26,823 bases of DNA from DATACN01 sp038215095. GTDB lineage: Bacteria; Actinomycetota; Thermoleophilia; Solirubrobacterales; Thermoleophilaceae. Numbering within the stretch: the first letter of the stretch is position 1; each line of letters begins with the position of its first letter. The stretch spans positions 1 through 26,823 of the forward strand of contig JBBQRG010000041.1 in assembly GCA_038215095.1 (NCBI GenBank). The letters run 5' to 3'. This document shows, in pieces, positions 17,714-25,084 of the stretch. The translations under genes and the position numbers were made by a program. The notes beneath the pieces were generated by a model. That model was not told where the DNA came from and did not search any database. It saw nothing but the letters and a program-made list of their open reading frames with translations.

Positions 17714-17838
17714 GACCTTGTTTTCGTCACGTGGGGGCTGAACCTGGAACACGCGGGCATGGTGGAACTCACGCCCTCGACCAGAAAGAGACGCGCAAGG
17801 AGCGGGATCCTTCCCCGTCCCCTCGCTCGCGCCTTCGT

Positions 17839-17844
17839 CACACT
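17839..17844 (+). promoter_or_regulatory. Possible -10 box of the RibD-like gene
   Basis: CACACT is followed by 7 nt and GTG 17852. The same hexamer at the same spacing precedes the GTG of the M50 protease gene at 24594. Confidence 0.4.
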
Positions 17845-17851
17845 AGGTGGC

Positions 17852-18586
17852 GTGCGCATGCTCGTACCCGAGCGGCGGGAGACCTCGCCGACGGAGCTGG
17901 CGTCCGGTTTGCGCCTGGGAGACCGCGCCCCCGAGGGGCGCCCGTACCTCGTGCTGAACATGGTGTCGAGCCTGGACGGAAAGGCTACCCTTCTCGGCCG
18001 CACGAGTGGGCTCAGCAGCGAGCTCGACCGCCAGCTCTTCCACGAGCTGCGCACCCAGGCCGACGCCGTGATGGTGGGGGCCGGCACGCTGCGGGAGGAG
18101 CGCTACGGCCGCATCATGAAGACCGACGAGCTGCGCGACAAGCGGCGCGCGGAGGGCCTCGAGCCAGATCCCCTGGCGGTGATCGTCAGCGCGCGCCTGG
18201 AGCTGCCGCCCGACCTCCCGATCCTGGCGGAGCCGGACCAGCGCATCGTGATCCTCACGGGCGCCGAGCACGAGCTGCCGGACGTCAAGGCCCAGGTCGA
18301 CTACCTGCGCGCCGGCGACGACCTGCCGCTGCTGGCGGCGAAGCTTCGCGAGGACTACGGCGTGCGCTCGGTGCTGTGCGAGGGCGGGCCGACCCTGAAC
18401 TCCTTCCTGCTCGGCGCCGGCCTCGTGGACGAGCTGTTCCTCTCGCTGCACCCGCTGCTTGCGGGCGGTGGGGATGGGCTGACGATCGTGTCGGGGCGCC
18501 GCCTCGTGGCGCCTCCCGAGCTGGAGCTGGTGTCGCTGGCCGAGGCCGACGGCGACGTCTTCACGCGCTGGCGCATCCGCCACTGA
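17852..18586 (+). CDS. RibD C-terminal-type (dihydrofolate reductase fold) pyrimidine reductase
   Basis: The product is about 244 residues from GTG 17852 (ATG 17858 is the alternative; the frame is open to 17759 but the extra residues look non-coding). It is a RibD_C-domain protein without the N-terminal deaminase. Motifs are RPYLVLNMVSSLDGKATLLG, the NADPH-site sequence DAVMVGAGTLREERYGR, VLCEGGPTLNSFLLGAGLVD and ELFLSLHPLLAGG. The family reduces the ribosylamino-pyrimidine intermediate of riboflavin synthesis or related pterin-like substrates with NADPH. No other rib genes are nearby, so a riboflavin role is only a possibility. It is divergent from the sigma gene and followed after 62 bp by ftsE. 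Confidence 0.82.
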   Translation: MRMLVPERRETSPTELASGLRLGDRAPEGRPYLVLNMVSSLDGKATLLGRTSGLSSELDRQLFHELRTQADAVMVGAGTLREERYGRIMKTDELRDKRRAEGLEPDPLAVIVSARLELPPDLPILAEPDQRIVILTGAEHELPDVKAQVDYLRAGDDLPLLAAKLREDYGVRSVLCEGGPTLNSFLLGAGLVDELFLSLHPLLAGGGDGLTIVSGRRLVAPPELELVSLAEADGDVFTRWRIRH

Positions 18587-18648
18587 CGCTGCAAAAACCC
18601 CTGCAAGCGCGCAACTCCGCGCTGGATTCAGCTAATAAAGGTGCGCGC

Positions 18649-19470
18649 ATGGCAACGACTGGCCGAAGGACCATCCCCGTGCGCCCGCCTGCCCTTGCGC
18701 CGGTGGGCGGCGTGCCCGTGGTCGAGCTGCGCGACGTCACCAAGGTGTACGAGGGCGGCAGCGTGGGCCTGGACCGCGCCTCGATGCGGATCGGCCGCGG
18801 CGAGTTCGTGTTCCTGGTGGGCCCGACCGGCTGCGGCAAGTCCACCTGCATCCGCCTGCTGATGAAGGAGCTCGAGGCCTCCCAGGGCGACGTGCTGATC
18901 GCCGGCAAGAAGCTGAACGACATCCCGCGCGACAAGGTGCCCTACCTGCGGCGCAACATCGGCGTGGTCTTCCAGGACTACAAGCTGCTCCCGAACCGCA
19001 CCGTGTACGACAACGTCGCCTACTCGCTGCTCGTGATCGGCGAGCCGCGCAGCGAGATCCGGCGCAAGGTGCCTGACATCCTGCGGCTGGTCGGGCTCTC
19101 CACGAAGCTGCACAACTATCCCGACGAGCTGTCGGGCGGCGAGCAGCAGCGCGTGTCCATGGCGCGGGCCTTCGTGAACCACCCTCCGCTCGTGCTGGCC
19201 GACGAGCCGACCGGCAACCTCGACCCCGAGACCTCGATCGGGATCATGCAGCTGATCTACCGCATCAACCGCACGGGCACGACCGTCGTGGTGGCGACCC
19301 ACGACAGCGAGATGGTGGACAAGATGCGCCGGCGCGTGATCGAGCTGCGCGAGGGGCGCATCATCCGCGACGAGCGCTCCGGCCTGTACCGGCCCGACGA
19401 GTCCACCACCGAGTTCGCCGTCCGCCTGCGCGGCGAGCTGGGGATCGGCCCCGAGGGCCACCCGAACTAA
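18649..19470 (+). CDS. ftsE: Cell division ATP-binding protein FtsE
   Basis: This ABC ATPase of 273 residues pairs with FtsX to activate peptidoglycan hydrolases at the division site. Walker A is GPTGCGKST (58-66), the Q-loop is GVVFQDYKLLPNRTVYDNVA, the signature is LSGGEQQRVSMARAF, and Walker B is LVLADEPTGNLD with DE at 185-186. The H-loop is VVVATHD. FtsE is usually about 225 residues. This one has about 20 extra N-terminal residues and about 25 extra C-terminal ones (ESTTEFAVRLRGELGIGPEG). The start follows a TAATAAAGG stretch that offers both an AT-rich -10-like element and an AAAGG ribosome binding site. The stop overlaps ftsX by one base (TAATG). Confidence 0.96.
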   Translation: MATTGRRTIPVRPPALAPVGGVPVVELRDVTKVYEGGSVGLDRASMRIGRGEFVFLVGPTGCGKSTCIRLLMKELEASQGDVLIAGKKLNDIPRDKVPYLRRNIGVVFQDYKLLPNRTVYDNVAYSLLVIGEPRSEIRRKVPDILRLVGLSTKLHNYPDELSGGEQQRVSMARAFVNHPPLVLADEPTGNLDPETSIGIMQLIYRINRTGTTVVVATHDSEMVDKMRRRVIELREGRIIRDERSGLYRPDESTTEFAVRLRGELGIGPEGHPN

Positions 19471-20360
19471 TGCGCGTCGGGTTCTTCCTGAAGGAGGCCC
19501 TGCGCGGCCTCTCGCGCAGCTCGGCGCCCGCGCTGGCCGCGCTGCTCACCGTGCTCCTGACTGCCCTCGTGCTGGGCGTGTTCATTCCGATCGTGCAGGC
19601 CACCACCGGCACCGCCAACGCTGTCCGCGGCCGGGTGGTCGTGGACGTGTACCTGAAGGACTCGGCCACCCCGGCGGAGCGCTCGCAGCTGCGCCAGGCC
19701 ATCGACCGCACGTCGAACGTGAAGTCGGTGCAGTTCGTCTCCAAGGCGCAGGCGCTCGCCACCGCGAAGAAGAAGAACCCGGAGGCCTTCCAGCAGGGCG
19801 CCGACCTGCTGGGCTCCAACCCGCTGCCGGCCTCCTTCCGCGTGACCCCGGACGATCCCGGCAAGCTGCGCACGATCGTCGACCGGCTCGCGCCGGGCGG
19901 CAAGCCGCAGCTCGCCGCCATCGACGAGGTCCGGAACCGCGAGACGGAAACCGACAAGATCCTCTCGGCCACCAGCCTCGTGAAGATACTGACGGCGGGC
20001 TTCGCCGCCCTGCTGCTGTTCGCCTCGATCGCGCTGATCGCGAACACCATCCGGCTGTCGATCTTCGCCCGCCGCCGCGAGGTCGAGGTGATGAAGCTGG
20101 TGGGCGCCACCAACTGGTTCATCCGCTGGCCGTTCGTGATCGAGGGGGTGATCGTGGGCTTCATGGCGGGCGTGCTCGCCGTGCTGCTGCTCACGATCGC
20201 CAAGGAGACCTTCATCGACCCGCTGTCGGACCGCTTCGCCCTCCTGGCGGCGCCGAACACGATCGACTTCCCGCTGCTCGCCATCGTGCTCCTGCTGTCC
20301 TGCGTGGCCATCTCGGCGCTCGGCAGCGGCATCACCCTGCGCCGCTTCCTGCGCGTCTAG
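19470..20360 (+). CDS. ftsX: Cell division permease-like protein FtsX
   Basis: This protein of 296 residues has the classic four-helix FtsX layout. A cytoplasmic start MRVGFFLKEALRGLSRSS is followed by helix 1 (about 20-45), an extracellular domain with VVVDVYLKDSATPAERSQLR and VQFVSKAQALATAKKKNPEA, then helices 2-4 (about 170-290). The motif RREVEVMKLVGATNWFIRWP between helices 2 and 3 is the conserved coupling loop that contacts FtsE. FtsX transmits ATP hydrolysis by FtsE to an extracellular hydrolase or its activator. The gene is translationally coupled to ftsE. The expected hydrolase partner is not directly adjacent; an S41 protease follows instead. Confidence 0.95.
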   Translation: MRVGFFLKEALRGLSRSSAPALAALLTVLLTALVLGVFIPIVQATTGTANAVRGRVVVDVYLKDSATPAERSQLRQAIDRTSNVKSVQFVSKAQALATAKKKNPEAFQQGADLLGSNPLPASFRVTPDDPGKLRTIVDRLAPGGKPQLAAIDEVRNRETETDKILSATSLVKILTAGFAALLLFASIALIANTIRLSIFARRREVEVMKLVGATNWFIRWPFVIEGVIVGFMAGVLAVLLLTIAKETFIDPLSDRFALLAAPNTIDFPLLAIVLLLSCVAISALGSGITLRRFLRV

Positions 20361-20372
20361 CAAGCCCACCAC

Positions 20373-20378
20373 TACCCT
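20373..20378 (+). promoter_or_regulatory. Leaderless-type -10 box of the S41 protease gene
   Basis: TACCCT lies 8 nt before ATG 20387, with no Shine-Dalgarno sequence, in the 26-bp gap after ftsX. Confidence 0.45.
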
Positions 20379-20386
20379 CAGCCGCC

Positions 20387-21556
20387 ATGCGGATGTATCT
20401 CGCCCTACTCGCCTGCGCGCTGGTCGCGGGCACGCTCGGTATCTGGCTGGGCGGACACCCCCAGTCGCTTCCAGGCCCGCTGCGCGACGCCTTCGTCGAG
20501 AGCGACCGCGCCACGCAGGCCGAGGTCATAGACACGATCCAGGACAACTACTACAAGCCCGAGAGCGAGGCGAAGCTCAAGCAGGCCTCGCTGAAGGGCA
20601 TCGTCGCCTCGTTGAAGGACCCCTTCTCGCACTACCTCTCGCCGCAGGAGCGCCAGCAGTTCGAGGACTCGGTGTCCGGCTCCTTCGAGGGCGTCGGCAT
20701 GACCGTCGAGGAGGACAAGCGCGGCCTGCGCGTGCTGAACGCGTTCGACGGCTCGCCGGCGAAGGCGGCGGGCATCCGCAAGGGCGACCTGATCATGGGC
20801 GTGGACGGCCGCTCGCTGGCCGGCCTGAACAGCGAGCTGGCCACGGCCCGCATCAAGGGCAGGGCCGGCACGCGCGTGCGGCTGCGCGTGGTGCACACCG
20901 GCTCGAAGCGGCCGCAGGAGATTGACGTGACCCGGCGGCGCATCGAGGTGCCGGTGGCCAGCGGCCGGGTTGTGAAACGCAATGGCGTCAAGCTCGGCGT
21001 GGTGCGGCTGGTGAGCTTCTCGAGTGGGGCGCACGGGCTGCTGCGCCAGCAGGTGGAGAAGGTCCAGCGCGGCGGCGCCAAGGGCATCGTGCTCGACCTG
21101 CGCGGCAACGGCGGCGGCCTGTTGAGCGAGGCGGTGCTGGTGGCCAGCATCTTCATCGAGGACGGCCGCATCGTGTCCGTGCGCGGCCGTCACCGTGCCG
21201 AGCGGGTCGAGAACGCCGAGGGCGACGCGATCGCCGCGAAGATCCCGCTGGTGGTGCTGGTGGACGGCGGCAGCGCCAGCGCCTCCGAGATCGTGACCGG
21301 CGCCCTGCGCGACCGCCACCGCGCGACGCTCGTGGGCGTGCACACCTTCGGCAAGGGCCTGGTGCAGGAGCCGGTACCGCTGGCCAACGGGGGCGTGCTC
21401 GACCTGACCGTGGCCAACTACTACCTGCCCGGCGGCAAGACGATCGCCCCCAAGAAGGGCATCGTCCCGCAGGTGCGCGCCCGCGACAACCCGCGCACCA
21501 GGGCCGACGAAGCGCTGCCGAAGGCGCTCGACACGCTGGTCGCGAAGACCAGGTGA
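20387..21556 (+). CDS. S41 family carboxyl-terminal processing protease (CtpA-like)
   Basis: The product is 389 residues. An N-terminal membrane or signal helix (residues about 3-22) exports it. A PDZ domain follows (GSFEGVGMTVEEDKRGLRVL, SPAKAAGIRKGDLIMGVDGR). The protease domain has LDLRGNGGGLLSEAV, the catalytic Ser in GSASASEI (Ser at about 298) and the catalytic Lys in TFGKG (about 323), 25 residues apart as in CtpB. Such proteases trim the C-termini of envelope proteins and can control peptidoglycan hydrolases. Its position after ftsEX fits an envelope or division role, which is an inference. The stop overlaps the RNase R start by 4 bp. Confidence 0.94.
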   Translation: MRMYLALLACALVAGTLGIWLGGHPQSLPGPLRDAFVESDRATQAEVIDTIQDNYYKPESEAKLKQASLKGIVASLKDPFSHYLSPQERQQFEDSVSGSFEGVGMTVEEDKRGLRVLNAFDGSPAKAAGIRKGDLIMGVDGRSLAGLNSELATARIKGRAGTRVRLRVVHTGSKRPQEIDVTRRRIEVPVASGRVVKRNGVKLGVVRLVSFSSGAHGLLRQQVEKVQRGGAKGIVLDLRGNGGGLLSEAVLVASIFIEDGRIVSVRGRHRAERVENAEGDAIAAKIPLVVLVDGGSASASEIVTGALRDRHRATLVGVHTFGKGLVQEPVPLANGGVLDLTVANYYLPGGKTIAPKKGIVPQVRARDNPRTRADEALPKALDTLVAKTR

Positions 21557-23289
21557 GCGCAGCGGCCCGGGCGCGGCCGTCCGACCGGCTCTCCGCGCCG
21601 ATGGTGGCCGTGCTGGGCAAGCGCGGCCGTTTCCTGGTGGGCGAGCCGCTGTTCGGCCACGGGCCGCGAACGGCGGTGGACGCCCGCGGCTCGCGCGAGG
21701 GCGATCTGGTGCTGGTGGGATCCGGCAAGCGCGGCGCGCGCGTGGTCCGCCGGCTGGGCCGCCCCGATGTGGCGCGCGACGTGCTGGAGGGCCTGATGAT
21801 CGACCGCGGCCTGCGGCGCGCCTACGCGCGCGCGGCCGCCGACGAGGCGGAGTTCGCCGTGGCCGAGCCGTTCGCGGCCGACGCCCGCGTGGACCTCACG
21901 GACCTGCCCACCTTCACCATCGACCCTCCCCACGCGCGGGACTTCGACGACGCGATCTCGGCCCGCCGGATGGAGAAGGGCGTCCTGCGCGTGTGGGTGC
22001 ACATCGCCGACGTGACGGCCTACGTCCGGCCCGGCGGGGCGCTGGAGCGCGAGGCCTACCGCCGCGCCACCAGCGTGTACGTGCCCGGCTCCGTGGAGCC
22101 GATGCTGCCGGAGGTGCTCTCCAACCGCGCCTGCAGCCTGCGCCCGGGGGAGGAGCGCTACGCGGTCACCCTCGAGATCGACCTGGATGGCGCGGACGTG
22201 CTGCGCACGGTCTTCCACCGCTCGCGGATCCGCAGCGATGCACGCCTCACCTACGACCAGGTCGACAAGGTCTTCGCCGGCCAGGAGCGCGCCGCGGAGC
22301 CGTGGGGCGAGCCGCTGGCCGTGGCGCGCGAAGCGGCGGCTGCGCTGCGCGGCGCGCGCGACTCGCTGCAGGTGGGCGGCGCGCCCGAGCCGGTCTTCGA
22401 GTTCGACTCGGACGGGCATGTGACCGGCGTGCGCCACGAGTCGGAGACCGAGTCCCACCGCCTGATCGAGCAGCTGATGGTGCTGGCGAACGAGGAGGTG
22501 GCCGCCTACCTCGAGGACCACAAGCTGCCCACGCTCTACCGGGTGCACGAGCGTCCGGACCCCGATTCGGTCGAGTTCCTGCTGGAGCAGCTGGCCAGCC
22601 TGGACCTGCCCACGCCGCCCGCGCCGAAGCAGATGAGCCCGCAGCAGGCGGCCGACGTGGTGACCGAGACGTCGAAGCTCGTCGCGCGCGAGGCCGGCGA
22701 GCGCCAGGCGCCGCGCATCCTCGTCCTGCGCGCGCTGAAGCAGGCCTACTACTCGCCGAAGAACCTCGGCCACGCCGGCCTCAACAGCGCTCGCTACGTG
22801 CACTTCACGTCGCCGATCCGGCGCTGGCCGGACGTGATCGCCCACCGCTCGCTGCTGCAGGGGCTCGGCATCGACAGCGCGGCGCTGCCGTCGCACGACC
22901 TCGGCGAGGCCGGCGAGGTCTGCTCCACCGTGGAGCGCGAGGCGATGAAGATCGAGCGCGACGCCGACGACGTCTGCCTGGCCTTCCTGCTCGAGCGCCG
23001 CCTGGCGGAGGCGCGCGCGTCGGAGGACCCGGTCTTCGAGGGCGAGGTGGTCGGCCTGATCGAGAAGGGCGCCTTCGTGCGCTTCGGCGAGGAGGGCTTC
23101 GAGGGCATGCTGCCGGTCAGGCGGCTGCGCGGCTGGTGGACGCTGAACGAGATCGGCACCGCGCTGGAGGCCGGCTCCGGGCAGCGGCTGCGGCTGGGCG
23201 ACTCCGTCGAGGTCACGGTGGACCGCGTGGAGACCGCGCGCGGCCGCGTGGACCTCTCGCCGGCTGGGGCATACTCGGACGATGGCTAA
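21553..23289 (+). CDS. rnr: Ribonuclease R / RNase II family 3'-5' exoribonuclease
   Basis: This protein of 578 residues starts at GTG 21553, overlapping the protease stop (GTGA). The RNB catalytic motif is IDPPHARDFDDAIS with Asp at about 124, 130, 132 and 133, the four metal ligands of the family. HIADVTAYVRPGGALEREAY, VYVPGSVEPMLPEVLSNRAC and HFTSPIRRWPDVIAHR follow. A C-terminal S1 domain (FEGEVVGLIEKGAFVRFGEE) ends the protein. It is shorter than E. coli RNase R (about 813) because the N-terminal cold-shock region and the basic tail are reduced. RNase R degrades structured mRNA and non-stop messages together with tmRNA-SmpB; here smpB and ssrA follow directly, which supports that role. 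Confidence 0.92.
   Translation: MSAAARARPSDRLSAPMVAVLGKRGRFLVGEPLFGHGPRTAVDARGSREGDLVLVGSGKRGARVVRRLGRPDVARDVLEGLMIDRGLRRAYARAAADEAEFAVAEPFAADARVDLTDLPTFTIDPPHARDFDDAISARRMEKGVLRVWVHIADVTAYVRPGGALEREAYRRATSVYVPGSVEPMLPEVLSNRACSLRPGEERYAVTLEIDLDGADVLRTVFHRSRIRSDARLTYDQVDKVFAGQERAAEPWGEPLAVAREAAAALRGARDSLQVGGAPEPVFEFDSDGHVTGVRHESETESHRLIEQLMVLANEEVAAYLEDHKLPTLYRVHERPDPDSVEFLLEQLASLDLPTPPAPKQMSPQQAADVVTETSKLVAREAGERQAPRILVLRALKQAYYSPKNLGHAGLNSARYVHFTSPIRRWPDVIAHRSLLQGLGIDSAALPSHDLGEAGEVCSTVEREAMKIERDADDVCLAFLLERRLAEARASEDPVFEGEVVGLIEKGAFVRFGEEGFEGMLPVRRLRGWWTLNEIGTALEAGSGQRLRLGDSVEVTVDRVETARGRVDLSPAGAYSDDG
23270..23275 (+). promoter_or_regulatory. Possible -10 box of smpB inside the RNase R gene
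   Basis: CATACT lies 6 nt before ATG 23282. It could give smpB a leaderless transcript in addition to read-through from rnr. Confidence 0.35.
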
Positions 23290-23758
23290 GAAGGGCAAGC
23301 GCAAGGCCGCGGCGGGCGACGTGGCCACGAACCGTCAGGCGGCGTTTCGCTACAACCTGCTCGAGCGCTGGGAGGCCGGCATCCAGCTGCAGGGCTCGGA
23401 GGTGAAGTCGATCCGCGACGGCGGGGTGCAGCTGAAGGACTCCTACGCCGAGCTGCGCGACGGCGAGGTCTGGCTCCAGAACATGCACATCGCGCCCTAC
23501 AAGCCGGCCGCCCAGGACAACCACGAGCCCGAGCGCCCACGGAAGCTGCTGCTGCACAGGCGCGAGATCGAGCGGCTGATCGGCAAGACAGCCGAGAAGG
23601 GCCTCACTCTCGTTCCGACGCGGGTCTACTTCAAGGGCCCGCGGGCGAAGGTCGAGATCGCGCTGGCGCGCGGCAAGGACGTGAGGGACAAGCGGCGCTC
23701 GCTGAAGGAGCGCGAGCAGAAGCGCGAGATCGACCGGGCGCTGAGCGAGCGGTACTAG
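23282..23758 (+). CDS. smpB: SsrA-binding protein SmpB
   Basis: This protein of 158 residues has the usual length. SmpB binds tmRNA and brings it to stalled ribosomes. Conserved elements are the Asn-Arg start (ATNRQAAFRYNLLERWEAGI), LQGSEVKSIRDGGVQLKDSY, EVWLQNMHIAPY, RPRKLLLHRREIERL and the basic C-terminal helix DVRDKRRSLKEREQKREIDR. The start overlaps the RNase R stop by 8 bp. The tmRNA gene lies 875 bp downstream on the same strand, separated only by the opposite-strand M50 protease. Confidence 0.97.
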   Translation: MAKKGKRKAAAGDVATNRQAAFRYNLLERWEAGIQLQGSEVKSIRDGGVQLKDSYAELRDGEVWLQNMHIAPYKPAAQDNHEPERPRKLLLHRREIERLIGKTAEKGLTLVPTRVYFKGPRAKVEIALARGKDVRDKRRSLKEREQKREIDRALSERY

Positions 23759-24594
23759 ACGTCGGAGAAGCTGCGCGCGATGTGGGTCAGGTCCATGCCG
23801 ATGCCCAGGGCGACGGCCAGCCCCAGGTAGACCGCGGCCACGGCGAGGCGCACGGCCGGGCGCACGCGGTGGAACTCCTGCGCCTCGGGCGACTTGCGCG
23901 CCTTCCAGCGGCGCCAGGTCTCCATGCCGCCGAACACCAGGATCAGCAGCATGATCGGGTTGGGGAAGAACACCGTGGCGGCGATCAGGAGCCCGAAGCC
24001 CACGAGCCACATCCACGGCGACAGCGCGGCCATGGCCCGCCCGCCGTCGAGCGGCAGCACCGGCAGCAGGTTGAAGAGGTTCAGGAAGAAGCCCACGAAC
24101 GCCAGCGCCTTGAACAGCTCGTTGCCGGTCAGCCCGTAGAGGCCGTACACGGCGAGCGCACCCAGCGAGCCGAGCACCGGTCCGGCCAGGCCAACGCGCG
24201 CCTCGGCCGCGGCGTTCTTCGGCATCTCCTTCATGGCCACCACGGCGCCCAGGAACGGGATGAACATCGGTGCGCTGGCCTTGATCCCCTCGCGCCGCAG
24301 CTGGAGCACGTGCCCCATCTCGTGAACGAACAGGAGGATCACGAAGCCGATCGCGAACCTCCAGCCCCAGATCAGCGCGTAGGCCGCGATCGACACGAGC
24401 ATCGTGCCCGAGGTGGTGAGCAGCTTCAGCTTGGGCAGCAGGAGCAGGACGCCCTTGAACTTGGCGCCCAGGGCCAGCAGGCCCGCGAGCGGTCCGCCGG
24501 CGCGCTTCCAGAACGGCGGCCGCCGGGTCGGGTCAGGCGTATACGACGGCGGGTAGTAGGCCGGCGGATCGGGGCTCAGCTGCTGCGGTTCCAC
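23755..24594 (-). CDS. Site-2-type M50 membrane metalloprotease
   Basis: From GTG 24592-24594 the product is 279 residues. A Pro/Tyr-rich cytoplasmic start (QQLSPDPPAYYPPSYTPDPT) precedes about six membrane helices. The zinc site HEMGH is at 91-95 in FVILLFVHEMGHVLQLRREG, and the third ligand lies in LLPVLPLDGGRAMAAL (Asp at about 183). This is the S2P/SpoIVFB topology. Such proteases cut transmembrane helices of regulators such as anti-sigma factors. The frame is open upstream into the tmRNA gene, which sets the limit for the start. The stop overlaps smpB by 4 bp. The substrate is unknown. Confidence 0.85.
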   Translation of the reverse strand: MEPQQLSPDPPAYYPPSYTPDPTRRPPFWKRAGGPLAGLLALGAKFKGVLLLLPKLKLLTTSGTMLVSIAAYALIWGWRFAIGFVILLFVHEMGHVLQLRREGIKASAPMFIPFLGAVVAMKEMPKNAAAEARVGLAGPVLGSLGALAVYGLYGLTGNELFKALAFVGFFLNLFNLLPVLPLDGGRAMAALSPWMWLVGFGLLIAATVFFPNPIMLLILVFGGMETWRRWKARKSPEAQEFHRVRPAVRLAVAAVYLGLAVALGIGMDLTHIARSFSDV

Positions 24595-24601
24595 ATACTC
24601 A

Positions 24602-24607
24602 AGTGTG
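24602..24607 (-). promoter_or_regulatory. Possible leaderless -10 box of the M50 protease gene
   Basis: On the minus strand CACACT is followed by 7 nt and GTG 24594. It is the same hexamer and spacing as before the RibD-like gene. Confidence 0.4.
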
Positions 24608-24612
24608 GCAAC

Positions 24613-24618
24613 TAGAAT
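24613..24618 (+). promoter_or_regulatory. -10 box of the tmRNA gene
   Basis: TAGAAT (5 of 6 matches to TATAAT) ends 14 nt before the mature tmRNA 5' end. That leaves a leader of about 7 nt for RNase P to remove. A weak TTCCAC lies 18 nt farther upstream. Confidence 0.55.
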
Positions 24619-24632
24619 TGAGAAGTCTTCAC

Positions 24633-24989
24633 GGGGACGACAGGCTTCGACGTGGACGTTCCGTGAGGTCAGTTGCGAGTCGAGGTTCCCGGTAGGCCTC
24701 GTAAAACAACCGGGAAAACCATAAGTGCGGACCATGAGTTCGCGCTCGCTGCCTAGCAAATAGGCGAGTGAGCTGTCGGCCTTCCCTCGCCCGCGGGGAA
24801 GATCGCCGGCATCAAAAGCGGGCTTCACCCGCCGCATTCGTCCTCGGTGCGGCGGGGAAATTCAAGAGGACTGGCCTTCCGCAACCCCGCCGGCGTGGCG
24901 AGCGGAAGGTGAGATCAGAGCGCCGGATACGCTCGTAGACGCTGTCTCTCACTCGCCCGCGGACGTGGGTTCAATTCCCACCGTCTCCA
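24633..24989 (+). ncRNA. ssrA: Transfer-messenger RNA (tmRNA)
   Basis: This RNA of about 357 nt rescues stalled ribosomes and tags the nascent chain for degradation. The 5' end GGGGAC pairs with GTCTCC at the 3' end to form the acceptor stem (one G-U pair). The T arm is GTGGG-TTCAATT-CCCAC at 24965-24981. An H-type pseudoknot (PK1) lies before the tag: CGAGG 24681-24685 with CCTCG 24697-24701, and CCCGGT 24688-24693 with ACCGGG 24709-24714. The tag frame follows at 24727-24756. The 3' CCA is not encoded and must be added. smpB and rnr lie just upstream. Confidence 0.95.
24727..24756 (+). other. tmRNA proteolysis-tag reading frame (ADHEFALAA)
   Basis: From the likely resume codon GCG 24727 the frame reads ADHEFALAA and ends at TAG 24754-24756. 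It is preceded by ATAAGT, comparable to the conserved bases before resume codons. The ALAA end is the ClpXP-type degradation signal. The encoded part is nine residues, at the short end for bacterial tags. Confidence 0.85.
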
Positions 24990-24996
24990 TCGCCAG

Positions 24997-25028
24997 CCGG
25001 GAAGCCGCTCCGTTGTGCGGCTTCTCGG
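24997..25028 (+). terminator. Hairpin downstream of tmRNA
   Basis: CCGGGAAGCCGC (24997-25008) pairs with GCGGCTTCTCGG (25017-25028), a 12-bp stem with one G-T pair and an 8-nt loop. It starts 8 nt after the tmRNA end. There is no T-run after it, as is common in high-GC Actinobacteria. Confidence 0.6.
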
Positions 25029-25084
25029 GCAGGGAAGGCGGCAGCCGCTTTGTTTCGCGCACGGCTCCGAGCGTCTGCAGCAGC

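Noticed and set aside
21421..23328. Minus-strand frame (635 codons) opposite RNase R
   Set aside because: Antisense shadow; His/Arg/Leu/Val-rich without recognisable fold.
23755..24837. M50 protease extended to an ATG at 24837
   Set aside because: The extra 81 residues would be encoded antisense to tmRNA and look random; the GTG at 24594 has a matching promoter box.
24990..25084. Attachment-site repeat of the tmRNA 3' end
   Set aside because: No second copy of the tmRNA 3' sequence was seen within the window; it would have to lie beyond 26823.
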